Origin: Candidatus Bathyarchaeota archaeon
GTDB lineage: Archaea; Thermoproteota; Bathyarchaeia; Bathyarchaeales; Bathyarchaeaceae
Direction of reading: 5' to 3'
NCBI GenBank assembly: GCA_030669695.1
Contig: DAOVDC010000004.1
Location: forward strand, 1 to 17,308
DNA: 17,308 nucleotides
Shown here: positions 1-7,592 of the stretch, piece after piece
How the letters are laid out: each line of letters opens with the position of its first letter
How positions within the stretch are numbered: the first letter of the stretch is position 1
Made by a program: the position numbers and the translations under genes
The notes under the pieces: model-generated
Database searches by the model: none
The model's input: the letters and a program-made list of their open reading frames with translations, nothing else
Told to the model about the DNA's origin: nothing

Positions 1-432
1 AAACTCGCAGTGTTCGTCTCCTTTTCCAGCGCATTTTTCCTCGGTTACAATGATTGTTTTCTTCAAGAGTTCTGAGAGAAAACCCGCTATGAAACCTCTG
101 AAGAAGTGGCAACTTGGCTGATTCGTTTTGCGAGCCATCGCCTCAAATGAATCGTCTATTATGACTCGTCCGGACCCGTTTTTGAAGTTAACTTCTTGGA
201 AAGACATTTTTCCCCAGTTCTCTTCCTTTTTCAACGAGGAAAGATAGTTGAGCGCCTCTTCTTTTTTGTTAAATTCTTTTTTTGTTTTTTGGTATAAATG
301 TACGCCGCATTTTATCGCCGCTGTATACAGTATCACTGAAGCTGCGGAAGGAGAAAAAATCAGTTCTAGAGCATTTTCCATTTGACCGAACGTTTCGAAC
401 TGGAACGTGAAACTTCCTTCTCTTGCTTTCAA
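1..432 (-). CDS. V4R-domain protein, 5' part (cut by left edge)
   Basis: An open frame of 144 codons runs off the left edge with no stop. Its last visible residues form the core of a V4R (4-vinyl reductase) domain: a CHFFRGFIAGFLSEL segment, then TEEKCAGKGDEHCEF, with the Cys pair and Cys-x-G-x-G spacing expected of the small-molecule or metal-binding pocket of this family. Known V4R proteins include archaeal transcription regulators and bacteriochlorophyll-associated proteins, so the domain alone does not fix a role. I chose TTG at 432 as start because an in-frame TGA lies a few codons upstream and AGGTGA (complement of 442-447) sits 9 nt before it. The gene is divergent from the S9 peptidase. 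The N-terminal 95 residues are not recognised. The frame was translated by hand from the complement. Confidence 0.75.
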   Translation of the reverse strand, partial: MKAREGSFTFQFETFGQMENALELIFSPSAASVILYTAAIKCGVHLYQKTKKEFNKKEEALNYLSSLKKEENWGKMSFQEVNFKNGSGRVIIDDSFEAMARKTNQPSCHFFRGFIAGFLSELLKKTIIVTEEKCAGKGDEHCEF

Positions 433-441
433 ATTACATAT

Positions 442-447
442 TCACCT
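442..447 (-). promoter_or_regulatory. Ribosome-binding site deciding the TTG start of the V4R gene
   Basis: The minus strand reads AGGTGA, matching the archaeal anti-Shine-Dalgarno (AUCACCUCC), 9 nt before TTG at 432. The nearby ATG at 439 is followed at once by TAA in its own frame, so TTG is the usable start. Confidence 0.55.
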
Positions 448-487
448 TTGCGTTTGCCAATCTGAAATTATGATTAATGCTATGTGA

Positions 488-496
488 GTATATAAT
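488..496 (-). promoter_or_regulatory. TATA-like box for the V4R gene
   Basis: The minus strand reads ATTATATAC, a good archaeal TATA box. A start about 26 bp downstream would give a leader of roughly 33 nt that includes the AGGTGA site. Assigned by pattern only. Confidence 0.4.
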
Positions 497-652
497 TTTT
501 GAGAACAAACAAGATTGTCTGATTCTGAATTCGATTTTGTCTTATGCGTTCAGGTATTGACGAAATGATTGTAAAATCCTTGTCCTGGCCACCAGTTAGA
601 CTGCTGTCCAGCTTCTGATGGTTTTCATCTGATGGATTATTCTTGAAAGCAA

Positions 653-664
653 AAATTTTTTAGT
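653..664 (+). promoter_or_regulatory. Possible TATA-like box for the S9 peptidase gene
   Basis: An A/T tract (aaaattttttag) is centred about 32 bp before the GTG/ATG start at 690-695. No Shine-Dalgarno is visible before the start, which fits a leaderless transcript. Confidence 0.3.
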
Positions 665-689
665 TTCTGTTTGGATTAAGCAAGTTGTT

Positions 690-2507
690 GTGATGAAGAT
701 GGATCTGTTTGAGAAGATCAAACTAATAGTCGAAACACAGGGTTACATCCCATTTGATATTGGGAATGTAAAGAAATTGTTTACTGGGCCTTTTCTAACA
801 CTAAATAATGCTTTTATCTTACATCTAACATCTTTGGAAAATCCTAATGATCATAGTCCTGTTCTTCCAGAAAATGCTTATACTATTGACGCCGAATTTT
901 CTCCGGATGACTCTTGGATTGCGATCCCTGTTGATTACACTGGAAAAGAAGAAAGTACACTGTATCGGTTATCTACGTCAAATCGTGAACGACCAATACC
1001 TATAGAACGTCTTAGTAAAATTGCAGGAAGACATTTAGGTTTTGACTGGAGTCCCGATGGGAAAAAAATCGCTTGGGGATTTTCCAAACAGAAGAAAAAT
1101 CATGTTGCAATTCAACCGAACGAAATTGAAACCCATGAAAAGTCTTTATGGGAAGACGATGAGACGGTTCAAGTTTTCCACTGGAAACATCCCAATTTTT
1201 TGAAATTCACTCGAATAAATGGTAAAACCAATGAATTCGATGAAATAATAATGAACCCAAACTCAGGCGAGATAATTCGAACCATTCCAGTCGTCAGTTC
1301 TTTTACCTTTGACGGCTCATGGCATCCCCAGAAACCGACTATTCCATTTCTGAATAAAGAAGATGGCAAATTAACAGTATTAGATGTGGATTCCGGTGAG
1401 AAAATGACCTTGCCACAACCAGAAGGAGAAATAGAAAAAATTGTTTGGAGTACTGATGGTAAGACTCTTTATTTGTCGGCAACAAAAGATGCAAGAGACA
1501 AAATTTATTCAATTAATTTAGATTCACTAGAACTGAATCCTCTTCCATTGCCACAGGGGATTAACAAAATAGGCAAAATACGAAAAATGGACAACGAAGA
1601 AATTCTGTTTTTTGTTCATGCGGATGCAACTACACGTATGAATTTGTGGAAGTTCGATTTGGAGTCATGTGCTTTTGAACAGCTAACAAGAAAACGTTCT
1701 CCCAAAATTGGAACAGACGAGTTTCCTTTGGTTAATTCAATTAGTGAACACTGGAACTCGAAAGATGGACTTAGAATTCACGGTTTTGTTATGGTCCCGC
1801 AGTCTCCACCGCCTGTAGAAGGATATCCTGCCATTGTTTTTGTTCATGGTGGGCCTACAGGACAAGATGTAGACTCTTTTGTGGGAACGTATCAAATTTT
1901 AGTACAGGAAGGCTTTGTTGTCTTTCGTCCGAATTTTCGTGGCTCAACAGGATATGGTGCGGCTTTTCAAAGAGCCAACTATAGAGAGATAGGGAAAGCA
2001 GATTTAGTGGACATAGTCAGTGGAGTCGAGATGCTAATCGAAAAGTACAAAGTGAATCCTAAGAAGGTGGCTATAACTGGAGGATCATATGGCGGGTATA
2101 TGACTTTGCGAGCTCTAACTAAACCAGAAATATTTGAGTTTTCCGCAGGTTGGGCAACTGCAGCTATTTCAGATTTTGAATACCTGTGCGATAGTAGCGA
2201 TGCCTTATTCCGTGATTTCATTGCTTATCTTTTTGGTCCAATAGAAGAAAGTCGCTCATTCTTAAAAGAAGCCTCCCCTATAACGGACTGGGAAAAAGTT
2301 AGAAAGCCTTTAGGAATAGTCCAGTTTGCTAATGACACCAGAACTCCACTGAAACCAGTATGGAATTTTGCAAATAAGCTTGTTGAAAGAGGCAACCATG
2401 TTGAATTTCATGTTGAACCAGCGATGGGACATGCTAACATACCTAAGGGATATTTAGTTCGTTCAGTTGCTCGACAGATCCAATTCTTTCAAAAAGTAAT
2501 GAAATGA
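690..2507 (+). CDS. S9-family serine peptidase (acylaminoacyl-peptidase/prolyl oligopeptidase type)
   Basis: 605 aa with the two-part S9 architecture. The N-terminal part (about residues 60-340) has repeated beta-propeller blades of the TolB/APEH kind, seen in FSPDDSWIA, WSPDGKKIAW and WSTDGKTLYL. The C-terminal alpha/beta-hydrolase domain follows. The catalytic triad is legible: Ser466 in GGSYGGY, Asp549 in ANDTRTP and His581 in MGHANIP, plus the oxyanion HGGP motif near residue 390. The family removes N-acyl amino acids or cleaves short peptides in the cytoplasm; no signal peptide is visible, so it is probably a cytosolic peptide-recycling enzyme. GTG at 690, ATG at 693 and ATG at 699 are all possible starts; with a TATA-like tract about 30 bp upstream and no RBS, a leaderless message is likely. 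It stands alone, divergent from the V4R gene. Family certain; substrate unknown. Confidence 0.93.
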   Translation: MMKMDLFEKIKLIVETQGYIPFDIGNVKKLFTGPFLTLNNAFILHLTSLENPNDHSPVLPENAYTIDAEFSPDDSWIAIPVDYTGKEESTLYRLSTSNRERPIPIERLSKIAGRHLGFDWSPDGKKIAWGFSKQKKNHVAIQPNEIETHEKSLWEDDETVQVFHWKHPNFLKFTRINGKTNEFDEIIMNPNSGEIIRTIPVVSSFTFDGSWHPQKPTIPFLNKEDGKLTVLDVDSGEKMTLPQPEGEIEKIVWSTDGKTLYLSATKDARDKIYSINLDSLELNPLPLPQGINKIGKIRKMDNEEILFFVHADATTRMNLWKFDLESCAFEQLTRKRSPKIGTDEFPLVNSISEHWNSKDGLRIHGFVMVPQSPPPVEGYPAIVFVHGGPTGQDVDSFVGTYQILVQEGFVVFRPNFRGSTGYGAAFQRANYREIGKADLVDIVSGVEMLIEKYKVNPKKVAITGGSYGGYMTLRALTKPEIFEFSAGWATAAISDFEYLCDSSDALFRDFIAYLFGPIEESRSFLKEASPITDWEKVRKPLGIVQFANDTRTPLKPVWNFANKLVERGNHVEFHVEPAMGHANIPKGYLVRSVARQIQFFQKVMK

Positions 2508-2604
2508 TTCTTCTAAAGTTTTGAACTAACCCGCTTATCTTTCCATCCAATAATGTGCGCACGCACGCATACATACATGTTTATGTTTGGGTTTGGGATT
2601 AAAG

Positions 2605-2613
2605 CTTAAATTT
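2605..2613 (+). promoter_or_regulatory. Possible TATA-like box for the gene at 2656
   Basis: The sequence cttaaattt lies about 46 bp before ATG 2656. A start about 26 bp downstream would give a leader of roughly 20 nt with the purine-rich site aaggaaggg, and would leave the TTG at 2587 untranscribed. That supports the shorter protein. Confidence 0.3.
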
Positions 2614-2655
2614 CTACAAGTACAATCAAACGGTGGAAAAAGGAAGGGAAACTGC

Positions 2656-3342
2656 ATGGTTACGGCTGGAAAAGTCTTTAGGCTGGTTGAGCCCACATCG
2701 CTGTCTGATCTGGCGTCTAGGCTTAGTGGCTACAAAAGGGAGGAACCTTACGAAGAAGGGGACTACAAGTTCACGTTAATCACAGAGATTGTTCGCCTCG
2801 CGCCTCGTGGCAACACTCTCACAGGCGTATATTCTTACGACTATGTCACCCAAGCGTTTCATCGGGGGAAAACGATCCCGCTTCCGCGAACCGTTGAGGC
2901 ATTATTCAGCTTTGCACAACGTGAAGACCGAGCGTTTTTGACTGTGGTTGAAAAAAAGAAAATAGCCAACTCCATCGCCAACAAACTCAGTGAAACAATC
3001 TATGAAAGAGTTGGACACATATTGGAAGCACGAATACCTCCGGAAAACCTTCGAGATTTCCATATGAAGAATCCTGAGGACACGAAGATTACTTTTTTTG
3101 ACAATGTGGACATTCCTAACATAAATAAGCTTTCTTTGTATGGGCCAGACTTGGTGGGCACAACGCTTTTTGAGGATTATGGAAAACACGGTGACCTATG
3201 GTACGTCGTGGCAAGGTCTAAAGAATATGGATACGTGGTTGGGGTGACACGGGATGCCTCGGTTACGATATTCAACGTCACCGACAAAGACAAGTATCTA
3301 GAGTATGTTGCAAAGGAAATTTACCCACTGGTCTTGGTGTGA
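2656..3342 (+). CDS. Unrecognised protein, 228 aa
   Basis: I do not recognise the family. The frame is open from 2587, but I prefer ATG 2656 (MVTAGKVFRLVEP) because a purine-rich site (aggaaggg) precedes it and the 23 extra residues look non-conserved. The product is a mixed alpha/beta soluble protein with no signal peptide or membrane segment. The middle (about residues 95-140) is charged and helical; the last 60 residues alternate hydrophobic and polar residues like a beta-sheet domain, including DLWYVVARSKEYGYVVGVTRD. Codon use and composition look like a real gene and no competing frame is credible. It lies downstream of the S9 peptidase on the same strand, about 150 bp away with its own possible promoter, so a shared operon is not required. 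Function unknown. Confidence 0.75.
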   Translation: MVTAGKVFRLVEPTSLSDLASRLSGYKREEPYEEGDYKFTLITEIVRLAPRGNTLTGVYSYDYVTQAFHRGKTIPLPRTVEALFSFAQREDRAFLTVVEKKKIANSIANKLSETIYERVGHILEARIPPENLRDFHMKNPEDTKITFFDNVDIPNINKLSLYGPDLVGTTLFEDYGKHGDLWYVVARSKEYGYVVGVTRDASVTIFNVTDKDKYLEYVAKEIYPLVLV

Positions 3343-3359
3343 TACCCACTAATTTTTTG

Positions 3360-3756
3360 TCACTTTCGTTTCTTGGGATACACCAGTCCATCTTTCTCGC
3401 CAACCCATTTAGACCCCAACTTCAAGCAGAGCCTTATTTTCTTCGGGTGTTTTTGCGGTTTTCACATGGAAGTCTTCAGGTTTTCCTGCTTGAAATAATG
3501 CACGCATACAATCTTAGGATTCAGGGGTGCTGATAAGCCCCCTAAACACCTCTACCTCTTCCCTAAGCGTCTCCACTTCCCCTCGTAACTTGTCTACTCT
3601 CTCCTTCCCCCTTGCTTTAAGGTCTTCTATCTCCACAAAAAGGCTCGCTTTCTCCCTTTCCAGCTTCTCCAACTCCTTGCGCAACTTTCTGAGAGTGTCA
3701 GCAAGTCCTCGTTCAATCTTCTTCAAATTGTGTACACTCGCATTTATGCTTATCAT
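3360..3756 (-). pseudogene. Broken coiled-coil gene with basic C-terminal tail (in-frame TAA plus frameshift)
   Basis: From ATG 3756 the frame gives 80 aa: a short N-terminus, then an uninterrupted coiled coil (about residues 10-72, rich in Lys/Glu/Leu heptads), ending at TAA 3514-3516. The same frame stays protein-like beyond the TAA, with KPEDFHVKTAKTPEENKALL. A one-base shift near 3420 is then needed to reach LGSKWVGEKDGLVYPKKRK and TGA 3360-3362. Read across both lesions it would be a protein of about 130 aa: coiled coil plus a compact tail. From memory, similar KTxKTxEE...KRK tails close archaeal tyrosine recombinases and coiled-coil proteins. It starts 75 nt after the ParB-like gene on the same strand. 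It may be a decayed gene, or the 80-aa coiled coil may still be made. Sequencing error is the alternative for the frameshift. Confidence 0.55.
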
Positions 3757-3830
3757 GTTGGTTCCAGTGCCAGAATTGAACTTCAGCTACAGCAATCAGA
3801 AAGTCAATGCTGAAGACCTGCATGTCATAA

Positions 3831-5006
3831 CTAGTTCGATCGCTTCAAAGGTAGTGTATTGGGTGTAGATGGCACAACTGGTTTTTCAGGGACAATGGAA
3901 ACTGTTGCACTCCTTTTCACCAAGTAGCGGTCCCCTTTCCTGTATACAACGCATGGATTTCGGCAGTGTGGACAGTCAAAGTTCAATGCTTCTAAGAAAA
4001 ACGCTTTCTCTTTAAGGAAACTAGTCTTATCCTTCTCCAATTTCTTGATCTTTCGCGTTAGGCTTCTCATTTCTTTTTGGACTTCAGTGATGTTTATCTT
4101 CATCTCCTTTTTTGCTTCCTCTTTAATACGACGTCTTTCCTCTTCTTTGAATCGCTGAGCCATTTTCTTGGCTTCTTCTCTTATCCGGAGTCTTTCAAGT
4201 CTCTTCCTCTCCTTCTCCATGTACTTCTTTTTCTCCAGCTTTTGCTTGTTCATAACCTCTGCAGCAGCCTTCTCCTTCGGAGTTAGGGCTTTCTCTTGCT
4301 TCTTTCTTGCCATCTTCTTCAGTGTTTTAGCTGCTTCTTCAAAGTCTTTTGCAGTTTCAAGTTTGACAACCTTTGGAGCAACCTTGGTCAAAACCTTCTT
4401 GGCTGCATCTATACGCATTTCCTCAACTTTTTCTTTCTGCTTAAGGATAATTTTCTTAGTTTCCCTCAAGGTTAATTTCCTATTGATAATCTCATTAATG
4501 ATGATACGGGCTTCTTTGATACTCCTACCTATGACGTTTTCTAGAGCAACCATGTGTGAAACGCTGATCTTTCCGGTCCACAATGCTTTCTGGATGCCAT
4601 CAGAAAACTTGAATATGTTGAGGTGTGCTAAGACCCAATGGAAATCAACGTTGAGCTCTTTGCTTATCTCCCAAGGTGTCATGCTTTCATCTGTAAGTTT
4701 CTTGAAATACTTCGCCTCCTCCTCAACAGTGTAATTCTCTCGGATCTTGTTTAGTTTGTACACCGAACGCCTGATAATCCCTTGTTTTAGTTGGACAACT
4801 CGGACAGGCGCAGTCTTCCAACCGAGTTTTTTGAGGGCTCTCAATCTTCTCTCACCATCAATTAATTCGTAAGCTTCGCCTTGTTTGCGGACGACCAGTT
4901 CAGTAAGAAGCCCATCTCTTTCTATCTCTTGCTTTAGCTCATCTATATCAAAGATTAACCTCGGTTGATAGGGACTCGGTTTGACTGAATTTATGTCAAC
5001 TTTCAT
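3831..5006 (-). CDS. ParB/Spo0J-family protein with long basic coiled coil
   Basis: 391 aa. Residues 1-72 are a ParB N-terminal domain: SVKPSPYQPR, an EIERDGLL helix and the hallmark GERRLRAL (51-58), which in characterised ParBs forms the CTP-binding and DNA-loading pocket. Residues 93-190 contain the central helix-turn-helix (MTPWEISKELNV) with the KISVSHMVALENV helix usual for ParB. Residues about 195-335 are a highly charged Lys/Arg/Glu coiled coil, much longer than in typical 280-300-aa ParBs. Near the end, CPHCRNPC (Cys345, 348, 352) resembles half of a zinc ribbon. No ParA ATPase is in the window, so classical partition is not implied; it could be a nucleoid or plasmid-derived DNA-clamp protein. 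The start ATG 5006 lacks a clear RBS. The broken coiled-coil gene follows 75 nt downstream. Confidence 0.82.
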   Translation of the reverse strand: MKVDINSVKPSPYQPRLIFDIDELKQEIERDGLLTELVVRKQGEAYELIDGERRLRALKKLGWKTAPVRVVQLKQGIIRRSVYKLNKIRENYTVEEEAKYFKKLTDESMTPWEISKELNVDFHWVLAHLNIFKFSDGIQKALWTGKISVSHMVALENVIGRSIKEARIIINEIINRKLTLRETKKIILKQKEKVEEMRIDAAKKVLTKVAPKVVKLETAKDFEEAAKTLKKMARKKQEKALTPKEKAAAEVMNKQKLEKKKYMEKERKRLERLRIREEAKKMAQRFKEEERRRIKEEAKKEMKINITEVQKEMRSLTRKIKKLEKDKTSFLKEKAFFLEALNFDCPHCRNPCVVYRKGDRYLVKRSATVSIVPEKPVVPSTPNTLPLKRSN

Positions 5007-5313
5007 TTACTATTCCCCAATCTTACTGCGAGATTCTAACTTAGAGAATAAGAAGCTTACTAAGAACCAACGATACACCAGGTTAACATCGTTCACCAAA
5101 AGACACAACAGAATTGAAACATCGTCTCAAAAAAGTAGTGTATCTTGTAACATAGTAGGTTGGGAATTGCATACATGAATGTTAACACATAATGCATGCA
5201 TTGCAGTTAGGGGATAACCTTTACTTCTTTTACCTACAAGCCCTCATCACCCTATAAGCAAAAATGAAAAGAAGTGAACAATTATAGTCTCGCAACAAGC
5301 ATTATACTTGTGT
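5007..5313. other. Intergenic DNA between the ParB-like gene and the racemase remnant
   Basis: No frame here looks coding. It holds a 9-bp palindrome cttactaag about 50 bp before the ParB start and the 12-bp perfect palindrome aatgcatgcatt (5191-5202). I saw no TGTTTCACGTGAAACA-like parS site. The last part continues beyond the readable end of the racemase remnant and keeps no recognisable protein sequence. Confidence 0.5.
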
Positions 5314-5583
5314 TTAGATTGTGTTATCGGGACATATAATGAAACCTGCTCCTGCCTCTGCCACTTTCTCTGCCGACGATAACATCAAATCTGCTACACG
5401 GTCCCAATTGCCTGCTTAGATGTGTCGCATGTATTTGCTGAGGGGATGGGTGTGCATGGTGACCTCGGGGTGTGAGTGTTTTCCCATCAGTTTCATCCCT
5501 TCTATGCAGATTGTGCGATAACAGAGGGCGGCTCCTTCTGCACTGCATGCAACTATGCCGATGTGTGCAGTCTCTTTCTTCAT
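5314..5583 (-). pseudogene. Aspartate/glutamate racemase family remnant (N-terminal third only)
   Basis: From ATG 5583 the frame gives MKKETAHIGIVACSAEGAAL and continues with a HSHPEVTMHTHPLSKYMRHI segment, the classic N-terminus of the Asp/Glu racemase superfamily. It stops at TAA 5416-5418, then resumes in the same frame with AGNWDRVADLMLSSAEKVAE and FIICPDNTI, which includes the conserved Cys-Pro-Asn/Asp-Asn-Thr region of the first catalytic cysteine, before a second TAA at 5314-5316. Intact members are about 230-250 aa; everything after residue 89 is gone. An internal stop plus loss of the C-terminal half, with the second catalytic Cys, means no working racemase. An upstream extension to 5715 is open but has no family resemblance. 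Family recognition is strong; the timing of decay is unknown. Confidence 0.8.
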
Positions 5584-5744
5584 TGTGTCATGACCCCACA
5601 GTGTTGTCATGGTTTTGCCTTTTGAAAGCTTTGCTCTTGAACACCCAAAAAATGGTTTATTGAATTGGAAGAAACAGGTGACTGCTACATAGAAAAGATG
5701 AGTTTTGGCGTTCAACTATTGGCGAGAAATGAATAGATCAATAA

Positions 5745-5753
5745 TTTATATAA
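5745..5753 (+). promoter_or_regulatory. TATA box of the parvulin gene, probable leaderless transcript
   Basis: The sequence tttatataa is centred 28 bp before ATG 5777, the spacing at which archaeal transcription starts on or near the start codon. No Shine-Dalgarno precedes the ATG, consistent with leaderless translation. Confidence 0.6.
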
Positions 5754-5776
5754 ACGAATTAGCGTAACCACTCTTT

Positions 5777-6052
5777 ATGCCAAACAAAGTTCGTTGTGCC
5801 CATATCCTCGTGAAGACTGAGAAAGAGGCAAACGAGGTTTTGGAACGGTTGAAGAAAGGAGAAAAGTTTGCTAACATCGCCAAGGGAGTTTCGCTCTGTC
5901 CCTCAGGAAAACGTGGCGGAGACCTTGGAACATTCGGCAGAGGGAAGATGGTGAAGGAATTCGAGAACGCTGCTTTCGCTCTTCAGAAAGGACAAATTTC
6001 GCCCACTGTAAAAACGAAGTTTGGATACCACGTGATAAAGAGGCTTGAATAG
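5777..6052 (+). CDS. Parvulin-type peptidyl-prolyl cis-trans isomerase
   Basis: 91 aa, exactly the size of a stand-alone parvulin domain. The fold signatures are all present: CAHILVK at residues 7-13 with the active-site His, then CPSGKRGGDLGTFGRGKM in the middle, an EFENAAFAL helix and the closing FGYHVIKRLE. The family accelerates cis-trans isomerisation of Xaa-Pro bonds and helps protein folding. There is no signal peptide or membrane anchor, so it acts in the cytoplasm, unlike PrsA or SurA. ATG 5777 is supported by a TATA box 28 bp upstream and by homologous start position (MPNKVRCAHIL). It is a single-gene unit; the helicase downstream has its own promoter. Confidence 0.93.
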   Translation: MPNKVRCAHILVKTEKEANEVLERLKKGEKFANIAKGVSLCPSGKRGGDLGTFGRGKMVKEFENAAFALQKGQISPTVKTKFGYHVIKRLE

Positions 6053-6177
6053 CCAAAATTCTCCTTCAAACAATCGCGACTAAAGACCAAATGCTAGTTG
6101 TATAGAGCTAGTTGTGACACGGTGACCGCGCGTTACGTGTTGGATTTACCCCAATTTTCCTTCGCGCTTGCTAAACC

Positions 6178-6186
6178 TTTTTATAT
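6178..6186 (+). promoter_or_regulatory. TATA box of the DEAD-box helicase gene
   Basis: The sequence tttttatat predicts a transcript start near 6208-6212 and a leader of about 90 nt before ATG 6301. The leader contains two tandem copies of a 10-bp element (gcttttgaag / gcttttgaaa, 6239-6258). Confidence 0.45.
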
Positions 6187-6282
6187 GAGGGCTGCTGTTT
6201 AGTCGGGTTGTCACATTAACTCATGTTGAATTAAAGAAGCTTTTGAAGGCTTTTGAAAGATTACATGCGGAATTTTTGTGAC

Positions 6283-6293
6283 AGGAGAAGTGA
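6283..6293 (+). promoter_or_regulatory. Strong ribosome-binding site deciding the helicase start
   Basis: The sequence aggagaagtga lies 7 nt before ATG 6301 and pairs well with the 3' end of archaeal 16S rRNA. This favours MQIEYFKDLP over the in-frame TTG 6253 start, which has no such site. Confidence 0.65.
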
Positions 6294-6300
6294 AATATAT

Positions 6301-7410
6301 ATGCAAATAGAATACTTCAAAGACTTGCCGTTAAGTTCAGAAGTTATGAGAGGCATTGAAGAGCTTGGATTCAGTAATCTTTTTCCAATTCAAGCTCAAG
6401 CAATAATCCCATTGCTCGAAGGAAAAGATGTTATTGGGCAGGCGAAGACTGGAACAGGAAAGACTGCGGCTTTCGGAATTCCGATGATTGAACGACTAGA
6501 CCCGAGAATCAACCGTGTTCAGGGCTTAGTCTTGGAGCCTACACGTGAACTTGCTATACAGGTTGCAGAACACATAAGTCGACTCAACAAATACGCACCA
6601 TTCAAGGTTTTGCCAATTTACGGCGGAGAATCTATTCGGAAACAGATATACGCGTTGGAAAGAGGCGTACATGTTGTTGTGGGCACGCCGGGTCGCATGA
6701 TAGATCATCTGAAGCGAGGAACCCTAAGTCTGGCGTCAGTGAAAATTGTTGTTCTTGATGAGGCTGATAGAATGCTGGATATGGGGTTCATAGATGATAT
6801 AGAATACATACTTTCAAAGGTGCCAGCGGACAGGCAGACAAGCCTCTTTTCGGCAACAATAGACAAGTCTGTAATGAATATATGTAACAGATACATGAGG
6901 AACCCTGAAAAAATACTTGTAAGCAAAGACGAAATAGCCCTTACGCAGATAGATCAGTATTACATGGTTGTAAACCCTAAGAGCAAATTTAGAATCCTGT
7001 GTGACATATTAGACGAAAATCATATAGAACGGGCCATAATATTTTGCAGAACACGCATAGGCACAAGCACACTAGCAGACAAATTGAGGGAAAGAGGCTA
7101 CGACGCAAGACCTTTACATGCAGGCTTCACACAATCGCAAAGAGACTTTGTTCTTAACTCTTTTAGAAACAGAAAATTGAAACTGCTTGTTGCAACGGAT
7201 GTTGCTGCAAGAGGCCTAGACATTCAGGAAATAACTCACATAATAAACTATGACATCCCGTTAGATGCGTTAGTGTACTTTCACAGGATTGGGCGAACAG
7301 CTAGAGTGGGACGTGAGGGAACAGCGATTACGCTTGTGGGCTACGGCGAGATATCGGAATTTGACCGGATAAAAGCTTTGACGAAAACTACCATAGAACA
7401 GTTGGAATAG
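6301..7410 (+). CDS. DEAD-box ATP-dependent RNA helicase
   Basis: 369 aa, a minimal two-RecA-domain helicase core with almost no tail. All motifs are readable: the Q motif region FPIQAQAI (28-35), motif I AKTGTGKT (48-55), Ia PTRELAIQ (80-87), Ib TPGR (129-132), II DEAD (153-156), III SAT (184-186), IV AIIFCRT (245-251), V ATDVAARGLD (298-307) and VI HRIGRTAR (328-335). Such proteins unwind short RNA duplexes in ribosome assembly or mRNA turnover, and several archaeal members are cold-induced. Start at ATG 6301 rests on a strong RBS; an extension of 16 codons to TTG 6253 is possible but unlikely. It has its own promoter and a leader of about 90 nt, which could be regulatory. Specific RNA targets cannot be told from sequence. 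Confidence 0.95.
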   Translation: MQIEYFKDLPLSSEVMRGIEELGFSNLFPIQAQAIIPLLEGKDVIGQAKTGTGKTAAFGIPMIERLDPRINRVQGLVLEPTRELAIQVAEHISRLNKYAPFKVLPIYGGESIRKQIYALERGVHVVVGTPGRMIDHLKRGTLSLASVKIVVLDEADRMLDMGFIDDIEYILSKVPADRQTSLFSATIDKSVMNICNRYMRNPEKILVSKDEIALTQIDQYYMVVNPKSKFRILCDILDENHIERAIIFCRTRIGTSTLADKLRERGYDARPLHAGFTQSQRDFVLNSFRNRKLKLLVATDVAARGLDIQEITHIINYDIPLDALVYFHRIGRTARVGREGTAITLVGYGEISEFDRIKALTKTTIEQLE

Positions 7411-7492
7411 AGCGAACCACAAACAAAATGGAAGAATTTGTGAGATATATCACCGCTTTGTTTGCGAACTACTTGATGCTTGCAGAGAAGGT

Positions 7493-7528
7493 GGTCACTT
7501 TTTCCCACAAAAGATAACCGTAGTGACC
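7493..7528. repeat. Inverted repeat between helicase and transporter genes
   Basis: GGTCACT (7493-7499) and AGTGACC (7522-7528) are perfect 7-bp arms separated by 22 nt. It lies 83 bp past the helicase stop and 65 bp before the transporter start, so it could be a regulator site for the transporter or a weak terminator. No T-run follows directly. Confidence 0.35.
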
Positions 7529-7592
7529 AAGACGATTATTAGATTGAAATGTAAGTAAGCCAACAATAGGCATAAACGCAGGAGCAATACGA

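Noticed and set aside
615..642. ctgatgg repeats resembling C/D-box guide RNA motifs
   Set aside because: The two copies lack the full RUGAUGA...CUGA order and there is no second box pair at the expected distance.
4168..4734. 188-codon plus-strand open frame
   Set aside because: Antisense to the ParB-like gene; Ser/Phe/Leu-rich composition is the mirror of its Lys/Glu coiled coil.
7428..7517. 29-codon frame MEEFVRYITALFANYLMLAE... after the helicase gene
   Set aside because: No ribosome site and too short to judge; its tail overlaps the 7493-7528 inverted repeat.
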